The notes under the pieces were generated by a model. That model was not told the origin of the DNA. It worked only from the letters and a program-made list of their open reading frames with translations, and made no database searches. The position numbers and the translations under genes were made by a program. From NCBI GenBank assembly GCA_021030915.1, contig JAGEMR010000010.1, positions 460,204 to 524,203 of the forward strand: DNA of 64,000 nt, written 5' to 3'. The DNA comes from Astrothelium macrocarpum. Taxonomy: Eukaryota > Ascomycota > Dothideomycetes > Trypetheliales > Trypetheliaceae. Positions 22,248 to 31,136 of this stretch are shown here, in pieces (position 1 is the stretch's first letter; every line of letters begins with the position of its first letter).

Positions 22248-22754
22248 ATCCTGAAAAGGCATAGCATATTTGATCAAGAATGCGTACCCTACTCCCAGCT
22301 ATCAACGTTCTGGAAAAGGCCGCATTGGGCAAGGATCATCCGTCAGCCAATCACAAATTTCTTACTCAAGACAAGGCTCGCCCAGCACGGTAGACTTGCA
22401 TGTGTGAGCATGATAGCAGCCTTGGACCCTAGCGATTATTGTCGCTCGCCCTATCTTACAGAGTCCTTGTGTCCACTGCTTCACGCTCTAGAGCAACGAC
22501 AGACAGGGTGAACCGAAGGCCAAATTGGCCCCCAATCACGATACCCGTTGCTCATTGACCCGGAATAAAGACAGTTACAATGCCCCATCCCCCATCCAAC
22601 ACTCTGTTCATTTCACAATCTTACTTTCAGTCCTTTTCCTCACGAGCTCTTGACTGCGCGGATTCTGTCCTGCTTGGTTCAACTCACTTAAATTCCAAAA
22701 ACAAAAGTCTCCATCAACCTATGAGATATTGTTGCCAATCATCTCTACTCTATA
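22248..22754. other. Intergenic stretch downstream of VPS18
   Basis: No coding feature. It probably contains the VPS18 3' end and, if real, the promoter of the small gene at 22755. Confidence 0.35.
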
Positions 22755-23063
22755 ATGCGCTATCAAATCTACACTCATGGAGCTTGCATTCAATGCGGCG
22801 CCCGTGCCAGCAATCTTGGCAGTGTGACCCCTTGTGGACGCAGGGGCAAAGCGGTTGTGCATGATTGGGATCTCAATTGCAATGTCCCATGTTTGGGCGT
22901 GGAAAGAATAGAGGAGACGGAAATGGCAGAACAGTGTCGGAAATGTCAGGACGAGAGGGACTCGGGTAATGGGACAGACACCACGACTAAGGCGCAGTCT
23001 CAGAAGGGTGCAGCAGGCATGGAGGAAGAATTTGAAAAAGACCTTACAGCTGTTCAGTGTTGA
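22755..23063 (+). CDS. Small Cys-containing hypothetical protein
   Basis: A single-exon, 102-residue frame. The N-terminal half contains CIQCG, NCNVPC and CRKCQ Cys pairs that might bind zinc, and the C-terminal half is acidic and lysine-rich (GMEEEFEKDL). It sits alone between VPS18 and the 3' end of RPA49. Small Cys-pair proteins of this kind are common in ascomycetes but uncharacterised. The opposite strand also has a 134-codon frame, so coding is not certain. I do not recognise a named family. Confidence 0.4.
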   Translation: MRYQIYTHGACIQCGARASNLGSVTPCGRRGKAVVHDWDLNCNVPCLGVERIEETEMAEQCRKCQDERDSGNGTDTTTKAQSQKGAAGMEEEFEKDLTAVQC

Positions 23064-23417
23064 AAGAAGAGAGTCAGGAAATGGACCCGCCTCGAGAGCT
23101 CCCAATCGCGGAGGGAAGTACATGGTCTTTTGAGTCTTGTGGGTTTGCTGAAAATCATGGAATATGGCACGTGATATAAGTGATATAAATGTCAGGACCT
23201 GATAAATAAATTCTCGTGGACAAGATGTGACAATGACAATTTCCTGCCTATAGTCTACCTACTGAGAACTCATGTGACTATGGTGCTAAATAATGACCTC
23301 GGAGCTGAATGATTTGAAAGGTCGGTAGAGCAAGCAGATTTGGTAGATAAGAGGATCTGCGTGAAAACTTGGTATCTTAAAGGATTTATAGTCAAGTCTA
23401 GCGGCCAAAAAATACTC
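23064..23417. other. Convergent intergenic stretch
   Basis: AT-rich 3' flank of RPA49 and of the small hypothetical gene. Nothing recognised. Confidence 0.35.
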
Positions 23418-24961
23418 TTATCGCCTTCCTCTCTTGATAGGCCGTTGCACGGGGAAATCTAGTGGCAGTTTCAACACAGCTACTTTCATACCACCCATAG
23501 CGTTCTTGCTAAGTTTCATATGAATCCGTTCTGCATCAGTCGGGCTCCTCACCCGACATCCCAGCTCCCTAAAGTATTGCGTCAAAGCATTATCGTCCAG
23601 CTTCAAATCCAGCTTCAGATCGCTACTCGTGACTTGAAAGTTATCCACAATGAGAGCCAGTGCACAAACGTGGGTGCAGAGATAGTCACTGTGCCATTTA
23701 CCGACAATACCCCCGTCCGAGAAGGTTCGTTCGATTTGGCTCACCACAACCTCATGGGTCTTTAGCTTTTCCTTGAGTTCCGAGGTCTTGGGCAATGCTT
23801 TCGTTCCGCGCTTTCCTGGTTTCAGACTTGCGTTAAAGTCCAGCAAAGTCGCAATGTATCTTAGAATCTTCAACTTCTGTATGTCTCTGCCAGTCCCAGA
23901 AGCCAGTGAACGAAGGCGATTCGCGACATATTTGGACGAACAGTGTACGGCCATTCCTTTCTCAACGGTTTCCATCCATTCGCGTACATTTAGAGCCTTC
24001 ATCACGTCCGTTCCTATCAAGTCATCGATACTGTACACGTCGGCCGGCTTCTCGGCCTTCAAATCGGCCTTTGGACGTGGCTTCGCTGCGTCCACTTCGG
24101 CTTGCACTGCCGCCTGGTCTGGTCGATCTTTCGTTGCCGCGGCAGCGTCGCTCAGCAGCGCTGAGCTCACAGCATCCAATTTCTCAGGAGCGCCGCCAGC
24201 AGCAGTAGCTTGATTCGAGGTGATGGCGTTTTGAGCGTTGGCGGAAATGACCTTTTTGGCGCGCTTGGAGCCGAATTCGAGGCCGAGCTCCTGGCGTTGG
24301 GCAGAAAGCGTGGTGCGTTGACGGGCGGCGGCGGCTGCAGCAGCACGCATTTCCACGGCTTCGACACGTGGCACGTGGCGGATAGTCACTTTCCGAGATG
24401 GTATCACCTTGACAGTAGAGGTTTGGGGATCATAGATGCCGACATAATGTTTGAGGTCATTGTCCGCAGTAGAGTTCGGCTTGGTCCATTCCTCTTTCCC
24501 AAGGAAATCGAGCTTAGGATGGGAGGACGAATGGAGGAGGAGCTCATAGCTGACAGGTTCAGGCTTGTATCCGGCTGGAGCTATTCGTGGGTCCTTGAGA
24601 ACGCTACCGCCAGTTTTTTTCTTATAAGTCCGTAGGGAGATATTGTGCGGCAGAGCAACGCCCGGTGAAGAAGCTGGAGGAGATAAGATAAGCAACAAAA
24701 TAGAAAATCAGCTGTTTAATTGCATTCAACCAGCTTGAAGAATCCAGTGTGGTTGATCAAAGAGTAGCACAGCTCTTCTTGTTTAAATAGAATCTATGAA
24801 AAATGCGAAGCAAATGAGATCAGCTAAAACTCACCCACCACGGGACACCAGTCATCTTCCCCTTCTACCAGTCTAAATTTGACGGTATCTTTGGAATTAT
24901 TATCGACATGAGACTCACCACCTTCATCTGTGTCTCGCTTCCTCTTCTTCGTTTCAGACAT
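23418..24961 (-). CDS. RPA49: RNA polymerase I subunit A49
   Basis: Two exons (24961-24835, 24673-23418) around a 161-nt intron encode 460 residues. The N-terminus MSETKKRKRDTDEGGES precedes the dimerisation domain: DWCPVVASSPGVALPHNISL is formed by splicing and KHYVGIYDPQTSTVKVIPSRK follows. An Ala-rich linker leads to the C-terminal tandem winged-helix part (IDDLIGTDVMKALNVREW, RYIATLLDFNASLK, RELGCRV, KLPLDFP). The order and motifs match the A49-like family. A49 forms a TFIIE/F-like heterodimer with A34.5 on RNA polymerase I and supports rRNA transcription in the nucleolus. The protein ends in a basic tail (RPIKRGRR). Confidence 0.93.
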
Positions 24962-25267
24962 TAGGGTTACTGATTGGATAGTTTCACGATCTTGCGAGCA
25001 GACGGTCGAAAACTAGATCTGGCTGTCAGGAACATGTGCTTTGGCGAGCTAAGAGCCACAATGTCAAAATTTCGCCGAACCACAGTATGGCGGTGCACTA
25101 TGACGTAGAATCGTCATTTCCTCTCCAGCCTGGGTAAAAATGAGGTGCCGTGTTTAATTTCGTAGGGTCCAAGCTTGACCTCCAAATTTACAAGATCGTC
25201 TTGTACTCTATCAAGCAGGCATCTCCCTTCTTCATGTCCCGCTTGTTCGTCAAATTTCACACGCAGA
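24962..25267. promoter_or_regulatory. Divergent promoter region, RPA49 / promethin-like gene
   Basis: Only 306 bp separates the two start codons, so the genes probably share a promoter. No specific site assigned. Confidence 0.4.
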
Positions 25268-25998
25268 ATGTCTACTCTTCATAATCTAGGGGCTGCTGTC
25301 AAAGACTTCGCAGACAATCTTTTAACTCAGAGCCAGAAGCTGTTTGACAGCTTCTTCCCACCTGAAAAGAGAGCTACATTCATCGAGAAATTACAAGCTT
25401 GGGCTTCTGCAAATCCCAAATTCGCTGTACGCTATTTCCTCCTGTTGACAAGCCCGACATGATGTGTTGCTAACTGAATAAGGCATTCCTCGCAATAAAC
25501 GCCGTTTTTACTGGCATACCTTTGATACTGTTCATTACATTCGTACTTTGCGCCTTCAGCTTCTCTCTTATTGCCGCCCTTCTTTCCGGAGCGCTAGCAG
25601 CCCTCGTACTCACAGCCTTTGCCGTTGGAGTCGCTCTCTTTTTCGCTGTTCCCACATTCTTCGTGACAACCTCTGGCGCTGTATTCCTTTTCTTATGGGG
25701 ACTAGGAGCATTTCACATTGTCAAATGGCTCAATAAGGGCGATAGTTCTACAAAACCAGGAGAGGCAATTGGGGACAAACTAAACAATTTTACTGGTGGA
25801 CGACTTGGCTCTGTCATCAGTAATGGCCAGAAACATGCTGCGAATGGTAATAGTAATGGGCTTGCCAACGGCGACGCTAAGAGAGCTGATGAGCACGGCA
25901 ACGGAAAGCCAATTGCTAGTATTGGAAACAGTACGGATCGGCCAAGAGGATATGTTGATACGGTAGCCAAAGAGACAGGAGTAGACTGTGTTTCCTAG
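25268..25998 (+). CDS. Promethin/LDO-like lipid droplet membrane protein (putative)
   Basis: Two exons (25268-25426, 25483-25998) with a 56-nt intron encode 224 residues. ATG 25268 (MSTLHNLGAAVKDF) was chosen; an in-frame ATG at 25175 would add a Ser/Cys-rich leader. An amphipathic N-terminal segment with FFPPEKRATFIEKLQ precedes four closely packed hydrophobic stretches (about residues 54-130: FLAINAVFTGIPLILFITF, then SLIAALLSGALAALVLTAF and more), followed by a polar Asn/Gly-rich tail. This resembles promethin/LDAF1 and yeast Ldo16, which act with seipin at lipid droplet formation sites on the ER. The assignment rests on topology and general resemblance, so the function is inferred. It is head to head with RPA49. 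Confidence 0.6.
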
Positions 25999-26577
25999 AA
26001 AACCGGTAATGTCACAAACCCAGCTTTCTATTGTATTGTTGCCTCAATTCTACAATTTAGACTTGCTGTTATGCATGAACCTGACAACGTGCATCTCTCC
26101 CCGTACTCCAAGAATTGTAGTTAAGTAGCATATGAAGGAAATTAATAAATCGCTTTTATCGCCTTAGGTGATTGTCAATCAGTCACGAGCAGTAATCTCT
26201 TTCTAAGCAATGGTGCACATTTATGGCGGGGTATTTAAAGATTTTAATCACTCACGCACATCTCTCAAATCGAGAATTTGGTATGATTGAAATCCAATGC
26301 CAAGCAAAATAAAAGTTGGTTCAGATGACATGATCAGTGAACTTTCAGCTACAGGAAACCATCGCTGTCAGACCAGCCTCCCTATGACTTGAGGTACCTC
26401 ATCCGGGATCTTGCCTCCGGGAAGCACGGAATGCATATGCAACTCCGCGACTCCTTCTGCCAGAAATGGTGTCATTCTCAATCACGTCTGCATGTAGACG
26501 TGATTGCTCGTCATCTTTGCTACTCCCTCTTTCTAACGTCTTAGAACGAGTCCTGTGCTTCCTCGACTACGATAAAC
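25999..26577. promoter_or_regulatory. Intergenic region upstream of the CDF transporter
   Basis: Holds the 3' end of the promethin-like gene and the promoter of the CDF gene, including the inverted repeat at 26479-26506. No other gene seen. Confidence 0.45.
26479..26506. repeat. Perfect 11-bp inverted repeat upstream of the CDF gene
   Basis: CAATCACGTCT (26479-26489) is followed by a 6-nt spacer and AGACGTGATTG (26496-26506), an exact reverse complement. The centre lies about 85 bp before the CDF start codon. Each arm holds an ACGT core (CACGTC/GACGTG) of the kind bound by bZIP factors, so two facing operator half-sites are possible. If transcribed it could also form a hairpin in the leader. 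Function is not shown. Confidence 0.6.
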
Positions 26578-28368
26578 ATGGTAGACGAACGTGAAACAAA
26601 CAACTTACCTACTAGTTATCGCATTGGGAGTCTGAAAAGCTTCGTTCCTCTCAATGATGAGACCTCAATCATCGTTCGAGGCCAAAAGCTGCCTCAACTG
26701 TTGTCTACGCGACCAACAGCGGGAGCAAACTTTCAAAGGCTACGCAGGCCGTCAACCCCGGGAGGTCGCCGTCCTTCTACAACACTCTTCGCTCGACGCG
26801 GAAGCGATTTGGCCTCCCTCAATGACGTATTTGATATCGAATATGGATTTTCGGGTGTTGGTAGGAGTGGGGATGAGAGACAAGATCGAAGGATGAGCAT
26901 TGCTGCGAGCTTGTTGAACACTCCGCAGATGAGAAGTCAACGGTTGATTGGAAATTCCAATCCACGATACCGATGGGAAGCATACTTTAAAACAGAAGAG
27001 GAATTAAAGGACATGAAGAAGCCAATACGCCAATATTATGAACGAAACAATTACCTCATCCAGCAGTACATGTACATTGACCGGTTGCTGGATTCGTCTC
27101 TCCCACATAGCCTCCTTCAGGAGTACAGTAATCCTGCTGTGCCTTCTTTTTCCGTCCCAGTCCCACCCACAATCAGCGAAGAAACACCACCTGCATCGCC
27201 AGGCGCAGCTCCAAGACCCAGGTCAGGCCAAAATGGATCTGCTGCGCATTTTTCCGGATCAAATACGATGCAGAGCATGCAACTGTCTTCCGCCAAAGTT
27301 AAACGCACGCCCAAGAATCTCTACAAGGTTCCCAGTGAGGATACGCCACTTCTCACGGTACAGGACGACGACGACGAGGATCCCCAGCCAATAATGCTGG
27401 ATTACGAACCTGAGGAAGAGGCGGATTCCTCTGCACCAGTCGTCGTTTGGGCAATTTACATCAACTTGGCTGCAAATACCATTTTGTTAATCATGAAGAT
27501 TGTCGTGACGGTTCTCACATCCTCCGTCTCAGTTCTTGCTTCCCTTGTTGACGCTGCTCTGGATTTTCTCAGCACTGGCATTGTCTGGACAACGACGCGC
27601 CTAATCGCACAACGAGATCAGTACCAATACCCTGTCGGACGGCGTCGTCTTGAGCCTATCGGTGTCCTTGTGTTCAGCGTCATCATGGTTACATCCTTTG
27701 TTCAAGTCGCCATAGAGGGCTTGAACCGAATGACTGCCCCCGGGCCAAAAGAAGTTGTTCAACTTACCATTCCTGCTATAGCTATAATGGCATCCACTGT
27801 CGTCATCAAATTTTTGTGCTGGTTTTGGTGCCGACTCATCAAAAATTCTTCTGTGCAGGCCCTTGCCCAAGATGCCATGACAGATGTTGTGTTTAATATT
27901 TTTTCCATCATCTTTCCCCTTGTCGGCTTCTTCGCCAAAAGATGGTGGCTGGACCCTCTAGGGGGAATACTTTTGTCAATTTATGTGATACTGAGCTGGA
28001 GCAAAACCAGCATGATGCATATCCGAAATTTGACTGGCTGTTCTGCATCTGCTGACCAGCGGAATGTGCTGCTGTATTTGACTATGCGGTTCGCGAAAAC
28101 TATACGAGAGATTCAAGGACTACAAGCCTACCATGCTGGTGATAAGCTCATCGTGGAAGCAGACGTAGTGGTTGGATATCCGACAGAAGGAGAAGACGTG
28201 GGGGTCAGGGGTAGCAACAAAGCAAAAGAAATGAGTCTTAGGGATAGCCATGATTTGGGCGAGACTCTACAATATGTTTTAGAGAGCGTACCCATGGTGG
28301 ATAGAGCCTTCGTGCATCTCGACTACGAGTCATATAATATCCCAAGTCACATGGCGCAGCAGGACTGA
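26578..28368 (+). CDS. Cation diffusion facilitator, Mn-type
   Basis: A single-exon, 596-residue protein. The first 280 residues are a polar cytosolic extension. The six-helix CDF domain follows, starting near APVVVWAIYINLAANTILLIM. Helix 2 has the metal site SLVDAALDF (Asp325, Asp329) and helix 5 has LAQDAMTDVVFN (Asp432, Asp436). This DxxxD pair, with the QYPVGRRRLEPIG signature, marks the manganese subgroup; zinc carriers have HxxxD. There is no His-rich loop. A C-terminal cytoplasmic domain ends ESVPMVDRAFVHLDYES. These proteins export Mn from the cytosol into an organelle or out of the cell using protons. The start is the first ATG after the promoter repeat. Confidence 0.92.
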   Translation: MVDERETNNLPTSYRIGSLKSFVPLNDETSIIVRGQKLPQLLSTRPTAGANFQRLRRPSTPGGRRPSTTLFARRGSDLASLNDVFDIEYGFSGVGRSGDERQDRRMSIAASLLNTPQMRSQRLIGNSNPRYRWEAYFKTEEELKDMKKPIRQYYERNNYLIQQYMYIDRLLDSSLPHSLLQEYSNPAVPSFSVPVPPTISEETPPASPGAAPRPRSGQNGSAAHFSGSNTMQSMQLSSAKVKRTPKNLYKVPSEDTPLLTVQDDDDEDPQPIMLDYEPEEEADSSAPVVVWAIYINLAANTILLIMKIVVTVLTSSVSVLASLVDAALDFLSTGIVWTTTRLIAQRDQYQYPVGRRRLEPIGVLVFSVIMVTSFVQVAIEGLNRMTAPGPKEVVQLTIPAIAIMASTVVIKFLCWFWCRLIKNSSVQALAQDAMTDVVFNIFSIIFPLVGFFAKRWWLDPLGGILLSIYVILSWSKTSMMHIRNLTGCSASADQRNVLLYLTMRFAKTIREIQGLQAYHAGDKLIVEADVVVGYPTEGEDVGVRGSNKAKEMSLRDSHDLGETLQYVLESVPMVDRAFVHLDYESYNIPSHMAQQD

Positions 28369-28689
28369 GCGAAAAAGCTTCGGCGAGATATTCTCATCCG
28401 CCTTATTCTGTACAATCAAAATATAGACAGCAGCATTAACGGCCTTATTGATACCCAAGCAAGTATACGTAGCGAAAGGCATGAATTAGTTCAACAATAG
28501 GCTAAGTCCCGATACAGTTTACCATGAACCTGATCAGTAGAAATCTGTTATTTGCGATGCCTTTGCCCTTTTCGTATCTGGACACACTTGCTTTTGGTTG
28601 TCGACATTTCTATCTAGTTATAGATCTGGATACATGGAGGATGGAACGTAATTTCCATTATATTTCACCATGATAATGCAATGACTTCT
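28369..28689. other. Convergent intergenic stretch
   Basis: 3' flank between the CDF gene and the short hypothetical gene. Nothing recognised. Confidence 0.35.
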
Positions 28690-29052
28690 TCAAGTAGTTG
28701 AAGATACCCTCTTAGCCTCTTGCTGGTCTTGACTTGGCCGTACGCCCGTGCTTGATCCAGGCGCTTTGGAACTCGTATCTTCTCTCCATTCCCCCACTTG
28801 CGTCCCATCATTTTGATGCCCTTTCATTTGAGGGAAATCCCTGCACATCTTTGCGTATAGATCCCTTGAACTTTGCCTCTCAGCTTCGTTGGAGGCATCG
28901 AATCTCCCCTTTTGGCTGGCTAGTGGCTCAACAGGCCTCGTTATCGCTTTACCTTTCCACATTTCGTACGTGGGGGCAGGTACCCATGATCCATCACGTT
29001 GATTTGGCTGAGATTGCGGATCGTCGATGTATATTTTGAAGCCGGTTGGCAT
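28690..29052 (-). CDS. Short hypothetical protein, 120 residues
   Basis: A single-exon frame on the minus strand starting MPTGFKIYIDDPQSQPNQRDGS. It contains WVPAPTYEMWKGKA and ASNEAERQSSRDLYAKM and ends in a polar Ser/Gln tail. It is hydrophilic, with no signal peptide or membrane helix. Composition is protein-like, but I recognise no family. CTGCAG just upstream of the ATG could be a splice acceptor, so an upstream exon is possible. Confidence 0.5.
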   Translation of the reverse strand: MPTGFKIYIDDPQSQPNQRDGSWVPAPTYEMWKGKAITRPVEPLASQKGRFDASNEAERQSSRDLYAKMCRDFPQMKGHQNDGTQVGEWREDTSSKAPGSSTGVRPSQDQQEAKRVSSTT

Positions 29053-30110
29053 GCTGATCCTGCAGTCGGAATGGTCCGTTGGATTGTGCGCCTTGTAATG
29101 GGTATTCGTTGAACACTTGAAATGGTCAGAGATTCACGAAGAGTGCGCGATTAACAGCACTTTTCTTGAGTAGTGACGAGCTGTGCCGAGATTTTGGGAT
29201 GCTTGATACGGTCGAGCTGTCCAGATCTTTTTCAATGAATCGATGTGAAGGAATGCCTTAGTGGAAAGGTTGGTTTCGATTGAAACGAGAGATTCCTTAG
29301 GAGAAATTAGGCACATGGCAACTCCCATGCAAGCAAAAGAAAACAGTCAAAGCTGCGTGATGCTCTCGTCAAAATCGTGCAACTAAGTTTTCTAACTATG
29401 TTCTATGTAGCCGAACCGGCTTGAGTAGGAGATTGGATGCAGGAAGGACGAATTAAAGTGGGCAGTGTTGAAGTATGAACAAGTCATTCGCAGTGACCAT
29501 GTATCAAATTCCAATTATGGTCTTGTGAGCGGGTCATGTCGATTCAACATCATTTGGAGACATGTCATCGGAATCCAATTGATCTTGCACAGTAGCTTTG
29601 AACACCAATCGAGCAAATCTCTATCGTTGTAGAATAGAATTACAAAGTTCCATGAATAGAGCATCAGGAACACATGTCGTACATTGAGCGGCAGTGCTGA
29701 GAAAAGCGTCTTGCAATACATTTTGATACGATTCAAGATGAACGAGTTGGACATACATAATTGACATAAACCATTCAAGATTGGAGTGTGAAATGAGTGT
29801 TATTCCTCACCATCTACATACCAATCGGAGCAGCAAAGAAAGACCCGAGAGAAGATTAGCGTTCTGCTCCATCGCGTTACGAAATCAAAGCCATCTCATG
29901 TTCGGCTTTTGTTGCCGTGAATATCAGACCAATCGAACCTGGCCGCGAGAAGTTGAAGTCAGGAAGTGGTGCCGACGAAGGCCGGGATACCGCGCTGAGT
30001 AACTGTGTGTCTCTAAGCGGCCCCCACTCCCATAGAGTGTCCGTGCAATTCTCGATAAAATCAGGAAAGGTCAAAAACTTCGAGAAATTTTTCTTTTTCA
30101 TCAACTGATC
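29053..30110. other. Intergenic stretch
   Basis: About 1 kb with only short overlapping frames (29134-29328, 29515-29778, 29877-30108). It presumably contains divergent promoters for the 28690 gene and the RMP1-like gene. No gene seen. Confidence 0.35.
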
Positions 30111-31062
30111 ATGGAGGTTTCTTCCGATTTCGCAATCAAATCATTGCTCCAGGAAGAGTCTCTCCAGGAACTGGAACAACTCCAGAATCTCCTCCATCTT
30201 TTCCATCATCGCAACAAGAATCAACACCGGCGCAGCATTTGGTGGAGAACCTTTCAAAATTTTCGAAATGAACTTAGACGTTTACTCAACGAAGCCGATA
30301 GTTGGGTCGCTACGACAGCAGAACTAAATAAAGGCATTTGGCCAAAAGGTACGAAAGGTATGAGGGCTAGAATGGCTCTGGCGCAGAAAAACGCAGCACG
30401 CAAGCCCCAACTCGAAACAAAAATGCAACATAGACTATCGCGGTGGGCTGATTGTTTGGTGGAGCAGTGGTGGATGTAAGTCACTATTAAATATTCGTCC
30501 TCTGGTTGGATTGACTATAGACTTCTTTTAATGCTACTCTGGATGTACAAAACCAACTAAACAGCGTAGAGCATTCACGCATGTCTTAGGTCTGAATCAA
30601 TTTGCTCAGCTTGGACTCTTCCTGATTGCGGCCCTTGCGCGAGTCTCCAGCCTCACTGGTCTGGTAGCCGCTCTGGAACAGCTTGCTGATATCGAAACTG
30701 AAGCTTTAATCACTCGCTTTGCGAATGAAGAGCTTCCTGACATCTTCGGCACGATTGAGACTTTACATGACGAAGATGTTGGTGAAGTGGTTCAGCGCCG
30801 CAATGGTGACCAACAAGATAATGCGCAGAATTTGCAAATTGCCTCATCGGGTAGAGGCAACGAGACCAATATGGATCTAGCAGAAGCTGTGGCGGTTGGA
30901 GCGCCAACTATGCCGGAGAAAGCGCTATATATGCCGGATCAATCGCTATCTGCACCAAAGCAAGAGCGCAAGCTTGCGTCCCTGACGAGGCCCGCCGTTA
31001 AAAGGAAGAAAAAGCGCAAAGCTGGGGACGCGATTGACGACCTCTTTCGCGACTTCCTTTGA
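30111..31062 (+). CDS. RMP1: RNase MRP subunit RMP1-like protein
   Basis: Two exons (30111-30475, 30570-31062) around a 94-nt intron with a GTAAGT donor encode 285 residues. The N-terminal block NLLHLFHHRNKNQHRRSIWW followed by FQNFRNELRRLL matches the RMP1 RNA-binding domain, and splicing yields WWIAFTHVLGLNQFAQLGLF. The C-terminal half is low-complexity with a basic patch (RPAVKRKKKRKAGD) and the terminal motif AIDDLFRDFL. In yeast, Rmp1 is specific to RNase MRP, the nucleolar ribonucleoprotein that cleaves pre-rRNA. The family is divergent, so the assignment rests mainly on the HHRNKNQH...WW block. It is convergent with LAS21; the stops are 74 bp apart. Confidence 0.8.
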
Positions 31063-31136
31063 TGATATCCTCAACATCATTTTTTGCTGTGGTCAGCGCT
31101 GATGCCTTCTTTGCATATCTTAAATTACTTTTCTCT

